A stretch of DNA of 64,000 nt from Azospirillum sp. (GTDB lineage Bacteria > Pseudomonadota > Alphaproteobacteria > Azospirillales > Azospirillaceae): positions 62,001 to 126,000 of the forward strand of contig WGNK01000041.1 in NCBI GenBank assembly GCA_016124535.1. Direction: 5' to 3'. Position 1 is the first letter of the stretch; every line of letters starts with the position of its first letter. Below the pieces are notes generated by a model that was not told the origin of the DNA, searched no databases, and worked only from the letters and a program-made list of their open reading frames with translations. Both the position numbers and the translations under genes were made by a program. This document shows positions 1 to 8,186 of this stretch, one piece after another.

Positions 1-247
1 CGTCAAACAGCATAAAAATTAATCGACTCGGATTAGAATAGCTCAACAATCAGTGCGGCAGCGCTAAAGAAGATCGGTCGCTGGCGATGAACAGTGACGC
101 TCAGACGACGGCAGAGATACGGAATATAACCGGGGGTTCCAGGGGGCCCCACGGCCCCCTGGTCTTTTATATGCACCTTTTGCGCTGAGCGACCGGCCCA
201 AGGAAGCGGACACGCCGCAGTTGCAGAGCGGCAGCGGCCCGGCCGGC
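1..247. other. Left-edge non-coding stretch
   Basis: No credible gene lies left of the clpP-like stop. The first 70 bases are AT-richer than the rest of the window. The only clear element is the terminator hairpin at 139-168, oriented for rightward transcription, so the tail of a transcript that begins outside the window probably ends here. Confidence 0.5.
139..168 (+). terminator. Rho-independent terminator, rightward
   Basis: A perfect 10-bp stem (139-148 pairs with 153-162) with a 4-base loop is followed by TCTTTT. The T-run is on the right, so it terminates rightward transcription from a gene or RNA that starts left of the window. It does not suit the leftward clpP-like gene, because in that direction the hairpin is followed by a run of C. 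Confidence 0.7.
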
Positions 248-898
248 TCAGCCGAACTCTTTGCTGGTCTTGATGATATGGGTGACCAGGCCGTAGGTGC
301 GGCCTTCCTCGGCCGACATCCAGTAATTGCGGTCGGTATCGCGCTCGACCTTCTCCAGGGGCTGGCCGGTCTCGCGGGCGATGATCGCATTCAGCCGGCC
401 ACGCATCTTGATAATCTCGCGCGCTTCGATCGCAATATCGGTGGCAACGCCGCCGGCGCCGCCCAGCGGCTGATGGATCAGGAAGCGGGTGTTGGGCAGG
501 CAGTAGCGGTTCTCGCGCTTTGCGGCGAGGAAGATATGGGCGCCGGCACTGGCGACCCAGCCGGTACCCAGGATCTTCACTTCGGGCGAAACATAGCGAA
601 TCATGTCATGGATGGTGTCGCCGGCCTCGACATGGCCACCCGGCGAGTTGATCACGATTCGGATCGGCTCGTCATTTTCGACCGCCAGCGCCAGCAGTTG
701 CGCCGCCACCCCTTGCGCCAGCTTCATGTTGATCTCGCCGAAGATCAGGATGGTGCGGGCCTTGAACAGGTTCTGCAGGATCGACGGCGGGCCTTTGGCG
801 GCCTTATCGTCGTCCTTGGACTCCTTGCGTTCCGGCTGCTCCTCGCCGTCGTCGTCGTCGTCTTCGTCGTCGGCCCGCGGAAATCCGGCCTTCAGCAT
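248..898 (-). CDS. ClpP-type serine protease with acidic N-terminal extension
   Basis: 216 residues, ClpP/S14 peptidase fold. The catalytic triad is visible: Ser118 in GWVASAGAH, His142 in FLIHQPLGG and Asp187 in VERDTDRNYW, followed by the conserved MSAEEGRTYGLV. Canonical ClpP has G-x-x-S-M-G-A around the serine; here it is ASAGA, so this is a divergent paralogue and not the housekeeping subunit. Residues 10-33 form an extension made almost entirely of Asp, Glu and Lys, where ClpP normally has its propeptide and axial loops. The ATG at 898 was chosen because a purine-rich GAAGAGGG sits 6 bases upstream; the frame stays open further upstream without homology. No Clp ATPase gene is adjacent. 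Family assignment is firm; partner and substrate are unknown. Confidence 0.88.
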   Translation of the reverse strand: MLKAGFPRADDEDDDDDGEEQPERKESKDDDKAAKGPPSILQNLFKARTILIFGEINMKLAQGVAAQLLALAVENDEPIRIVINSPGGHVEAGDTIHDMIRYVSPEVKILGTGWVASAGAHIFLAAKRENRYCLPNTRFLIHQPLGGAGGVATDIAIEAREIIKMRGRLNAIIARETGQPLEKVERDTDRNYWMSAEEGRTYGLVTHIIKTSKEFG

Positions 899-1065
899 GG
901 CGCCCTCTTCTCCCGTTGCGGGTCCCGCCCGCCGCCGCCGGTCGGGGCAGCCTCGCGGGCAGTGCATCGGGCAGTGCTTTAGGCCGGATCCGGCTGCGTT
1001 GCAAGACGTGGCGCGCGCGCCGGTGTCGAGACAGCCATTCTGCGCCGCCGATGCCCGTGGCCGGC

Positions 1066-3219
1066 CTATTCCTCGTCGTCATCGGCCAGGGCGGTTTGCC
1101 AGGGCAGGTCGCCCCGGACCAGGGACAGCGCGGCTTCGGCCGGCAGCGGGCGCGCGAAATAGTAGCCCTGGCCGTAGTCACAGGCCAGGGCGCGCAGCAG
1201 GTTGCAGTCTTCCGCGGTCTCGATACCCTCGGCGATCACGTCGTAGCCGAACAGCCGGCCGAGATCGACGATGACCCGGACGATCGCGCGATTCTCTTCG
1301 GAATGGTTGAGCGCGGTGACGAAGGAGCGATCGATCTTGACGCTATCGACCGGCAGGCGGTGGAGATAGCTCAGCGAGGAATAGCCGGTGCCGAAATCGT
1401 CGATCGACAGCCCGACGCCGAGATCCTTCAGCCGCTGCAGCGTCGCGATCGATTCTTCGGGCTTGCGGATCAGCGCACCTTCGGTGATCTCCAGCTTGAC
1501 CCAGGCCGGATCGATGCCGGCTTCAAAAATCTCGCGACGGACACCCTCGACGCAGCCGGCATCTTCGAGTTGGCGCGGCGACAGATTGATACTCATAAAC
1601 AAGGGGGCCGCGCCGGGCTCGCGCTGACTTTGCCAGGCGGCCAGCTGCGCGCAGGCACGCGCCACCACCCAACGGCCGAGCGGCACGATCAACCCGGCCT
1701 CTTCGGCGATCGGGACAAAGCCGCTGGGCGGGATCAGACCGCGTTCGACATGGTGCCAGCGGGCGAGCGCTTCGAATCCGGCAAGCCGCCCGGTCACCAT
1801 CTCGACGATCGGCTGGTAGGCCAGCCAGAGCTCGCCCTCGCTGGCCAAAGCCCGACGCAAGTCGTGCTCGGAGCGCACCCGCTCGATCACGCTGCGGTAC
1901 ATCTCGCGGTCGAACCGAACGCTGCAGCCACCGCCGCTGTCGCGCGCGCGGCCGGCGGCGATCTCGGCGTCGCGCAGGATTTCCTCCGATCGCCGGTGGT
2001 CCGCGGTCACGGTGGCGATGCCGATGCTGGCGCTGAGAAACACCGTCGCGCCCGACGACGACACGGCGTCCCGAACGCTGGCGGTGATCGCCTCGACCGT
2101 GGCGTCGACCGCGGCAGGATCGTCGGTGCCGAGCAGAAGCAGGGCGAAGACATGCTGGTCGACCCGGGCCAGCAACCCGCCGGGTTCGATGCCGGCCGAC
2201 AGGCCGCGGGCCAGCCCGATCAGCAGGTCATCGGCGAAGCCGTGGCCGAAGGTACTGCGCAGATTGGCGAAACGATCAATTTCAACCAGAACGACGGTCA
2301 CCGGCTGGCTCTTGGCCATGGCATCGCTGATCGCCCGCAACAGCCGCTGGCGATTGGCCAACCCGGTCACGGCGTCGTGATAGGCGACTTCCGCCAGCTC
2401 CCGCTCTGAGCGCTTGCGCTCGCTGATGTCGCGCAGATGGGCGGTAAACACCCGCCGGCCGCCGATCAAAGCGTCCGTCAGGGTCAGATCGACCGGGAAG
2501 CGGCGGCCATCGGCACGCACCGCCTCGATTTCGGTTCGCCGCCCCACCAGATCGTGAGCGCCGTCGGTCCGAAACCGCGCCAGCTCGGCATGATAGGCCA
2601 GCCGCTGATCGGGCGGCAGAACCGCCTCGGCAAAGCGGCGACCGATCATCTCGGTACGCCATTGGCCGAAGGTGCGTTCGGCGGCCGGATTGAACTCAAG
2701 AATGGTACCATCGGCGTCGATCGCGATGATGCTGTCGAGGGCGCCATCGATCGCGGCCGATTTCAGGGTCTCGCTCGCCCGCAAGGTATCCTCGGCGAGC
2801 CGGCGGACGGTCATGTCCTCGATGAACGCGACGAAGCCGTCGAAACCGCGACCACTGCCGCGGATTGGGGTATAGACCCGTCTGGTATAGCGTCGGCCTC
2901 GGCCGGGATAGAAGAACCAGCCCTCGGCCTCGACCGACTCGCCGGCAAGCGCGCGGTCGCCGAACGGTTTCAGCGCCCGGAACAGCTCCGGCCCGAGAAT
3001 GTCCTCGACTGAGCGCCCGAGAATGCGCTCCGCCGGCAATTCCAGGAATTCGCGATAAGGCCGATTGACGTAGCGGTGCCGGCGGTCGGCGCTGAACAGC
3101 GCCACCCTGGCCGGTACCGCATCGAGCAGATCGCGTAGTGCTCCGAGAGCTTCGAGTGCCGCTTCGAGCCCAACCAGCTCGGCAGCGCCATGGCGGCAAA
3201 AAGCGACGAGTGGATCCAT
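1066..3219 (-). CDS. PAS-PAS-GGDEF-EAL protein, predicted c-di-GMP phosphodiesterase
   Basis: 717 residues. Two PAS domains (about 30-145 and 150-265), a GGDEF-fold domain (about 272-430) and an EAL domain (about 445-700). The GGDEF signature is replaced by VDQHVF near residue 352, so diguanylate cyclase activity is very unlikely. The EAL domain keeps its catalytic set: EALARW near 480, the Asn of SINLSPRQ, LEITE, DDFGTGYSSL, KIDRSFV and EGIE. The protein should therefore hydrolyse c-di-GMP to pGpG, with the PAS domains and possibly the dead GGDEF domain (as a GTP sensor, known in some relatives) controlling it. No transmembrane segment is seen. It is divergent from the ferritin-like gene across a 385-base gap. 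Confidence 0.92.
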   Translation of the reverse strand: MDPLVAFCRHGAAELVGLEAALEALGALRDLLDAVPARVALFSADRRHRYVNRPYREFLELPAERILGRSVEDILGPELFRALKPFGDRALAGESVEAEGWFFYPGRGRRYTRRVYTPIRGSGRGFDGFVAFIEDMTVRRLAEDTLRASETLKSAAIDGALDSIIAIDADGTILEFNPAAERTFGQWRTEMIGRRFAEAVLPPDQRLAYHAELARFRTDGAHDLVGRRTEIEAVRADGRRFPVDLTLTDALIGGRRVFTAHLRDISERKRSERELAEVAYHDAVTGLANRQRLLRAISDAMAKSQPVTVVLVEIDRFANLRSTFGHGFADDLLIGLARGLSAGIEPGGLLARVDQHVFALLLLGTDDPAAVDATVEAITASVRDAVSSSGATVFLSASIGIATVTADHRRSEEILRDAEIAAGRARDSGGGCSVRFDREMYRSVIERVRSEHDLRRALASEGELWLAYQPIVEMVTGRLAGFEALARWHHVERGLIPPSGFVPIAEEAGLIVPLGRWVVARACAQLAAWQSQREPGAAPLFMSINLSPRQLEDAGCVEGVRREIFEAGIDPAWVKLEITEGALIRKPEESIATLQRLKDLGVGLSIDDFGTGYSSLSYLHRLPVDSVKIDRSFVTALNHSEENRAIVRVIVDLGRLFGYDVIAEGIETAEDCNLLRALACDYGQGYYFARPLPAEAALSLVRGDLPWQTALADDDEE

Positions 3220-3297
3220 GGTGCGTCGACCCGAACCCTGGCCTGTTGGACTGTTGCGAACTTACGCGCGCCGACGATTTGCGCAAAAAACAATCTC

Positions 3298-3311
3298 TGT
3301 CGAATTCGACA
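3298..3311. promoter_or_regulatory. Perfect 14-base palindrome, possible operator
   Basis: TGTCGAATTCGACA reads identically on both strands and lies about 80 bases upstream of the EAL-protein start. Its core (CGAATTCG) resembles the TTCGAA elements found further right in the same gap. It could be an operator for a dimeric regulator; no known consensus was matched. Confidence 0.35.
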
Positions 3312-3455
3312 AGAATTCCTTACTGTTGTGGCGCGAGACTTGCTTTAAGCTAACAGCATTGCTGAGGTGCGGCGTGGCCCGACGGACCGGAATTTGGCCC
3401 GCGGCGTTCGCCGGCCGACGGAAGCGATGCTTGTTCGATGGCGAAAAATGGTGCA

Positions 3456-3469
3456 AAAATCATGATCAA
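3456..3469. promoter_or_regulatory. Possible FNR/FixK-type half site
   Basis: AAAAT-CATG-ATCAA compares with the FNR-family consensus TTGAT-N4-ATCAA: the right half is exact, the left half shares only its last two bases. It lies about 140 bases upstream of the ferritin-like gene. Oxygen control would suit the neighbouring genes, but one good half site is weak evidence. Confidence 0.2.
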
Positions 3470-3476
3470 TTGTCCA

Positions 3477-3502
3477 ATTCGAAGGCAGCTATTAGTTCGA
3501 AT
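3477..3502. repeat. Inverted repeat ATTCGAA-N12-TTCGAAT
   Basis: Two 7-base arms (3477-3483 and 3496-3502) are separated by 12 bases about 100 bases upstream of the ferritin-like start. Each arm contains the self-complementary core TTCGAA, so the arms also read as a direct repeat. Plausible binding site for a dimeric regulator of the ferritin-like/nifA unit. Confidence 0.35.
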
Positions 3503-3604
3503 CGTTAGAGCTCGTGTCATTTTTGCGGAGACCATCCGCAATCGCCATGGATCGTCGTGGATCCACCGTCCCGTGATCATCCGCATTGGGAGGTACACAC
3601 AGCA

Positions 3605-4150
3605 ATGACCAAACCCATGAGCGGAACCGCCAATGTCGGGCTGTTTCTCGCCCACGCGCTGGCCCTGGAGAATGCCGCCGCCCATCGCTACGCCGAACTG
3701 TCCCAGAGCACCGCCGCCGCCGACAATCCGGAGGTGGCATCGCTGTTCGGCGATCTCGGCTATTTTGCCCGCAAACATGCCGCCGATGTCCGGGCGCTGG
3801 CCGACGCCCATGGCGGTGTCCCTCAGCTGGCCGCTTGGGAATTCGTCTGGTACAGTAACGAGCCGCCCGAAAACGTGCCGGCCGACGTCACGGAATTCAA
3901 GATGACGCCGCGGCAGGCGCTCCAGATGGCCCAGCAGTGCGAAGAACGCGCCTATCAGTATTATGCCAATATTGCCGTCGATACCAATGACCCCGAAGTC
4001 GCACGGCTCGCCAACGAATTTGCCGATGAGGAGACCGAACACGTCCGGCTGGTCACGCTCTGGCTTGAGCGCTTCCCCGCAATGCCGGGAGCCCGAGCAT
4101 CCGGCGTGACCGGTCGGGGCACCGCTAATGTCGCCGCGAAAGTCGACTGA
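3605..4150 (+). CDS. Ferritin-like (rubrerythrin-type) diiron protein
   Basis: 181 residues, soluble, almost all helical. Glu/His patterns typical of a ferritin-like four-helix bundle are visible: LENAAAHRYAEL near residue 20, KHAADVRAL, EERAYQYYANIA and DEETEHVRLV. This fits a carboxylate-bridged diiron site of the rubrerythrin/ferritin-like superfamily. There is no C-terminal rubredoxin CxxC domain, so it is not a full rubrerythrin. The ATG at 3605 has GGGAGG 11 bases upstream; an in-frame ATG at 3557 has no site. Probable roles are peroxide or oxygen handling, or iron binding; substrate not determinable. It lies 122 bases before the NifA-type gene on the same strand, so co-transcription is likely. 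Confidence 0.8.
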   Translation: MTKPMSGTANVGLFLAHALALENAAAHRYAELSQSTAAADNPEVASLFGDLGYFARKHAADVRALADAHGGVPQLAAWEFVWYSNEPPENVPADVTEFKMTPRQALQMAQQCEERAYQYYANIAVDTNDPEVARLANEFADEETEHVRLVTLWLERFPAMPGARASGVTGRGTANVAAKVD

Positions 4151-4272
4151 CGCTGTCGCCGGTGGGCGCCTGTGATGGCATCGAACCCCGCGAAACTGCG
4201 CCGGCACCGCCGCTGACCAGGCAGCTCAAGGGCGCCCTGCCGTTCGTTCCAGCAGCCAGGAGCGTCGACGAC

Positions 4273-5979
4273 ATGTCCGTGGCCACACGAGGCAACAGCG
4301 GCGGCGTCGAACTGGTCTCGGTCTACGAGATCAGCAAGATACTCGCCACCGCACCCGACCTTGAAACCATGATGCGCGAGTTGCTGCGCCTGCTCGCCTA
4401 TCAGCTGCAGATGCAACGCGGCCGGCTCTACCTGCTGCGCGATGACGGCGATCTCCGCCTGATTGCCGCCCATGCGCTGGGCGCTCAACAGATCGAGCAG
4501 GAACGCGACGAGCGACGGCTGGCCTTGTGCAGCCGCATCATCCGCACCGGGATGCCCGAAGCAGAACCGGAACCGGCCGAATCGGTGGCGTGCCGGCTTG
4601 GTGTGCCGATCAAGGCCTGCGGCCGCCTGCTCGGCATCCTGACCGTCGACCGCTTTGCCGATGACCGCACCGAAGTTCCGACCGACAATGACGTGCGCTT
4701 CCTCGGGATGGTCGCCAATCTGATCGGCCAGACCGTCCGGCTGCACCGATCCCTGGTCGAAGAGCGCAGTCTGCGCCGGCGCGAACAGCAACGCCGCGAA
4801 ACCACGGTGCCGGTGGACGGTGCGCTTGGCGACGTGGTCTACGCCAGCGCGGCGATTCAGGATGTGCTGGACCAGGCCCGCCGGGTCGCGCCATTCCGCT
4901 CGACGGTGTTGATCCGTGGCGAAAGCGGGACCGGCAAGGAACTGATTGCGCACGCCATCCACACTCTGAGCCCGCGGGCTGCGGCCCCCTTCGTCCGGGT
5001 CAATTGCGCCGCCCTGTCGGAAACGCTGCTCGAGTCGGAGCTGTTCGGCCATGAGCGTGGCGCCTTTACCGGCGCCAACAAGGAGCGCAAGGGGCGCTTT
5101 GAACTGGCCGCCGGCGGCACCCTATTCCTCGACGAGATCGGTGAGATTTCGCCGTCGTTCCAGGCCAAGCTGCTACGGGTTCTCCAGGAAGGCGAATTCG
5201 AGCGGGTCGGCGGCGCCGAAACCCTGAAGACCGATGTCCGGATCATAGCCGCGACCAACACCAATCTGGAAGAGGCGGTCGGCATGGGCCGATTCCGCGC
5301 CGACCTCTATTTCCGGATCAATGTCGTCTCGATCTTCCTGCCGCCGCTGCGCCAGCGTCCCGAAGACATCCCGATCCTGGCTCGCCATTTCGTCGCCCGT
5401 TTCAACCGCGATAATGGGCTCGATATCGGCATCGAAGGCGACGCTATCGAAGCGCTGGCCCGCAGCCCGTGGCCGGGCAATGTCCGGGAGCTGGAAAATT
5501 GCATCGAGCGGGCGGCGACACAGTGCCGCGACGGCATCATCCGCGACAGCGATCTCGCCGGACAGCTGAATCTGTCGCTATCGGCGGCGTTCCTGCTCAA
5601 CCGCCAGGTCGGTCTGCCCCACCACGCCACGTCCGCCCCGCCGCATCATCTCGCCCCCTACTTGCCGGGGTCCGGCCTGCCGCTGTCCGGCCCACCGCTA
5701 CCCGGTCTGCCGCAATCCTGTCCGGCCAGCCTGGCCGGAGCCTGTATTCCGGGCAGCGCGCCTTGCGCCCCGGCTCCAGCCGTTACGGCGACCTCCGGCG
5801 CCTTTGTGGTGCCCGGGTCCGGGGGACCGACCGAATCCGAAGCGCTGCGCGAACGCCTGCTGTGGGCCATGGAGCGGACCGGCTGGGTCCAGGCCAAGGC
5901 GGCACGTCTGCTCGGCATGACCACCCGGCAGGTCCGTTATGCCCTGCAAAAGCACAACATCGAGGTCAAGCGGCTGTAG
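4273..5979 (+). CDS. nifA: NifA-type sigma-54-dependent transcriptional activator
   Basis: 568 residues. GAF domain (about 10-165), AAA+ domain with Walker A GESGTGKE near 216 and the sigma-54 contact loop GAFTGA near 263, a long Pro-rich linker, and a C-terminal Fis-type HTH. The HTH (GWVQAKAARLLGMT, RQVRYALQKHNIE) closely matches NifA proteins. Cysteines at 410, 418, 483, 491 and 498 span the end of the AAA+ domain and the linker, where oxygen-sensitive alphaproteobacterial NifA carries its metal-binding cysteines; the spacing here differs from the usual C-X11-C-X19-C-X4-C. AGGAG 10 bases before the ATG at 4273 sets the start; a GTG at 4162 is an alternative. By family knowledge it activates nif promoters under low oxygen and low nitrogen. 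No nif structural gene is in the window. Confidence 0.82.
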   Translation: MSVATRGNSGGVELVSVYEISKILATAPDLETMMRELLRLLAYQLQMQRGRLYLLRDDGDLRLIAAHALGAQQIEQERDERRLALCSRIIRTGMPEAEPEPAESVACRLGVPIKACGRLLGILTVDRFADDRTEVPTDNDVRFLGMVANLIGQTVRLHRSLVEERSLRRREQQRRETTVPVDGALGDVVYASAAIQDVLDQARRVAPFRSTVLIRGESGTGKELIAHAIHTLSPRAAAPFVRVNCAALSETLLESELFGHERGAFTGANKERKGRFELAAGGTLFLDEIGEISPSFQAKLLRVLQEGEFERVGGAETLKTDVRIIAATNTNLEEAVGMGRFRADLYFRINVVSIFLPPLRQRPEDIPILARHFVARFNRDNGLDIGIEGDAIEALARSPWPGNVRELENCIERAATQCRDGIIRDSDLAGQLNLSLSAAFLLNRQVGLPHHATSAPPHHLAPYLPGSGLPLSGPPLPGLPQSCPASLAGACIPGSAPCAPAPAVTATSGAFVVPGSGGPTESEALRERLLWAMERTGWVQAKAARLLGMTTRQVRYALQKHNIEVKRL

Positions 5980-6043
5980 ACCGCGGCTGTAAAAGACGGC
6001 TCGGGGGAAATCGGCCCGCCACGCAGGTCGCCTTGTGACGTCC

Positions 6044-6072
6044 TTGCTCGATACAATTCGAAGCAATATTAT
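6044..6072 (+). promoter_or_regulatory. Candidate housekeeping promoter of the bacteriohemerythrin gene
   Basis: TTGCTC (6044-6049) and TATTAT (6067-6072) are separated by exactly 17 bases, a good sigma-70-type match in a GC-rich genome. The spacer contains CAATTCGAAG, shared with the region upstream of the ferritin-like gene. The downstream leader (to 6197) holds a GC-rich 6-bp hairpin at 6128-6144. Confidence 0.45.
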
Positions 6073-6197
6073 CGGGAGGTTGAATCGAATCCGCGGCGGA
6101 GCGATTTCTTGGCCAGGGACGGTCGCCGGCGGCGCCTCGCCGCCTATCTCATCGAGGTCATAAGCGCCACTCACTTCCACGATGGGAACTGATCACT

Positions 6198-6674
6198 ATG
6201 GAGTATATTCGCTGGTCCAAGGAACTGAGCGTCGGCGTCAAGGCGCTGGACGCCGACCACAAGACCCTGATTGCAATTATCAATCAATTGTGTGACGAGG
6301 TTGCTCGTGGAAACCAGGACGTTGCACTCGGAGAAATTTTTTCGCGGCTGATGACGTTTACCGAAACTCATTTCGGTCGAGAAGAAGCCCTGATGCTCAG
6401 CATCGACTATCCTGATCTCGAGGCCCATTGCCGTCAACACCGCGGCTTCGTGCGCCATCTGGAAGATTTGCACGGCAGACACCGCGACGGCGACCTGTTC
6501 GCCGCCTTGGAGCTCTTCGATTTCCTGAATAAATGGCTGATTGCACATATCATCGAATGCGATTTTGGCTATCGCCCCTATCTGGAAGAGCCCGAGGAGC
6601 CGTCCCAGGTGCCAGAGCCGGAGTCGGCCTTGAATGCGTTCCTGGTCGAAGACGGCGCGCCGAGTTGGGTGTGA
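6198..6674 (+). CDS. Bacteriohemerythrin
   Basis: 158 residues. All hemerythrin diiron ligands are present with normal spacing: His21 (DADHKTL), His58 and Glu62 (THFGREE), His77 and His81 (HCRQHRGF), His117 and Asp122 (HIIECD). The single-domain form is cytoplasmic and reversibly binds O2; in other bacteria it buffers or delivers oxygen and can protect oxygen-labile enzymes. The C-terminal 35 residues are an acidic, Pro-rich tail beyond the usual hemerythrin fold. Its position right after a NifA-type gene suggests a role in low-oxygen or nitrogen-fixing physiology (inference). The cobQ start follows 7 bases after its stop. Confidence 0.93.
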   Translation: MEYIRWSKELSVGVKALDADHKTLIAIINQLCDEVARGNQDVALGEIFSRLMTFTETHFGREEALMLSIDYPDLEAHCRQHRGFVRHLEDLHGRHRDGDLFAALELFDFLNKWLIAHIIECDFGYRPYLEEPEEPSQVPEPESALNAFLVEDGAPSWV

Positions 6675-6681
6675 CCGCCCG

Positions 6682-8160
6682 GTGACTACGCCCGCGCTGA
6701 TGATCCAGGGCACCGGATCGGATGTCGGCAAGTCGCTGATGGTGGCCGGGTTGTGCCGGCTGTTCGCCCGCCGCGGCCTGGTAGTCCGGCCGTTCAAGCC
6801 GCAGAATATGTCGAACAACGCCGCGGTGACCGCGGATGGTGGCGAGATCGGACGCGCCCAGGCGCTGCAGGCGCGCGCTTGCGGGGTTCAGCCTTCGGTC
6901 CACATGAACCCGGTCCTGCTCAAACCGGAAACCGAGACCGGTGCCCAGATCGTGGTCCAGGGTAAGGCGATCGGCAGCAGTAGTGCCCGCGACTACCTGG
7001 CGCGCAAGACGACCCTGCTGCCGGCGGTGCTCGACAGCTTCGCCCGGCTCGCCGCCGGAGCCGATCTGGTCCTGGTCGAAGGCGCCGGCAGCCCGGCCGA
7101 GGTCAATCTGCGCGCCGGCGATATCGCCAATATGGGCTTTGCCGAGGCCGCCGACCTGCCGGTGGTCCTGGTCGGCGATATCGACCGCGGCGGCGTGATT
7201 GCTGCGATCGTCGGGACCTGGACGCTGTTGCCCGCCGCCGAGCGCGCCCGGCTGAAGGGCTTCCTGATCAACAAATTCCGCGGTGATCCCCAGCTGTTTG
7301 CCGGCGGGCTCAGCGCGATCACCGCCCATACCGGACTGACCGCTCTGGGGGTGGTGCCGTGGCTGCCCTCCGCGGCCCGTCTGCCGGCCGAGGATGCGGT
7401 CGCCCTGGCCTCGTGGCGGCCCGGCGCTGGTCGGGCGATCCACATCGCGGTCCCGCACTTTTCGCGCATCGCCAATTTCGACGATCTCGATCCCTTGCGC
7501 CTGGAGCCGGACGTGGCGCTCGAACTGGTGCCGCCGGGCCGGGCGCTACCGGGTGTCGCCGATCTGATCATCCTGCCCGGCTCGAAATCGACCATCGGCG
7601 ACCTCGGCTTTCTTCGTGCCCAGGGCTGGGATATCGACCTTGCCGGCCATCTCCGCCGCGGCGGCGCCGTGCTCGGGCTCTGCGGCGGCTACCAGATGCT
7701 CGGTCGCAGTCTGGACGACCCGGATGGTACCGAGGGCCCGCGCGGCCGGGTCGCCGGCCTGGGGCTGCTCGAGGTCGACACCGTGCTCGCCGGCGCCAAG
7801 ACCCTGGAAGCGGTGCGCGGACGCCATCTGGACAGCGGCGAGACGGTCGCCGGCTATGAGATGCATATCGGCACCACCAGCGGTCCCGGCCGGGGCAGCC
7901 CGTTTCTGCTGCTCGACGACCGGGGCATCGGACGGCCCGAAGGGGCGGTTTCCCGTGACCGCCGGGTCGCCGGCACCTACCTCCACGGCCTTTTCGCCGC
8001 TGACCGCTTCCGCCACGCCTTCCTCGATGCCCTCAAGCCGCGCGCCGCTTCCGGCGCCGGGTTCGACGCCGGCATCGAAGCCGCCCTCGACGCTCTGGCC
8101 GATCATCTCGAGGCCGCAGTTGCGGTCGATACCCTGCTCGCGATCGCCCGGGCACGCTGA
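6682..8160 (+). CDS. cobQ: Cobyric acid synthase (adenosylcobyrate amidotransferase)
   Basis: 492 residues. N-terminal dethiobiotin-synthetase-like ATPase domain ([21 protein letters not shown]) and C-terminal class I glutamine amidotransferase domain with nucleophile Cys in [10 protein letters not shown] and the His of YEMHIG. It amidates four carboxylates of cobyrinic acid a,c-diamide to give cobyric acid, using glutamine and ATP. The GTG at 6682 gives a normal family length and [12 protein letters not shown] close to the N-terminus; no strong ribosome binding site is seen, so translation may be coupled to the hemerythrin gene. It converges with cobD. Confidence 0.95.
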   Translation: MTTPALMIQGTGSDVGKSLMVAGLCRLFARRGLVVRPFKPQNMSNNAAVTADGGEIGRAQALQARACGVQPSVHMNPVLLKPETETGAQIVVQGKAIGSSSARDYLARKTTLLPAVLDSFARLAAGADLVLVEGAGSPAEVNLRAGDIANMGFAEAADLPVVLVGDIDRGGVIAAIVGTWTLLPAAERARLKGFLINKFRGDPQLFAGGLSAITAHTGLTALGVVPWLPSAARLPAEDAVALASWRPGAGRAIHIAVPHFSRIANFDDLDPLRLEPDVALELVPPGRALPGVADLIILPGSKSTIGDLGFLRAQGWDIDLAGHLRRGGAVLGLCGGYQMLGRSLDDPDGTEGPRGRVAGLGLLEVDTVLAGAKTLEAVRGRHLDSGETVAGYEMHIGTTSGPGRGSPFLLLDDRGIGRPEGAVSRDRRVAGTYLHGLFAADRFRHAFLDALKPRAASGAGFDAGIEAALDALADHLEAAVAVDTLLAIARAR

Positions 8161-8186
8161 CGCCGCCCCTGGCTCGACGGGCCGCG

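Larger units (their letters stand above)
3220..3604. other. Divergent regulatory region with several inverted repeats
   Basis: No gene is seen between the EAL gene and the ferritin-like gene. The stretch is AT-richer than its flanks and holds a perfect 14-base palindrome (3298-3311), an FNR-like half site (3456-3469), an inverted repeat (3477-3502) and a CAATTCGAAG motif (3475-3484) that recurs upstream of the bacteriohemerythrin gene. GGGAGG at 3588-3593 is the ribosome binding site of the ferritin-like gene. Confidence 0.5.

Noticed and set aside
916-2409. Long rightward frame opposite the PAS-GGDEF-EAL gene
   Set aside because: Antisense shadow of a gene with clear domains; high GC keeps opposite frames open. 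The same applies to long frames opposite the symporter-kinase, cheA, the receptor and the flotillin gene.
3440-3460. Possible sigma-54 promoter (TGG...TGCA) before the ferritin-like gene
   Set aside because: The distance between GG and GC is 11 and not 10, and the flanking consensus is poor.
6080-6165. Short frame after GGGAGG in the bacteriohemerythrin leader
   Set aside because: The only start (TTG) is immediately next to the GGGAGG, too close for ribosome binding, and the 27-residue product has no features.
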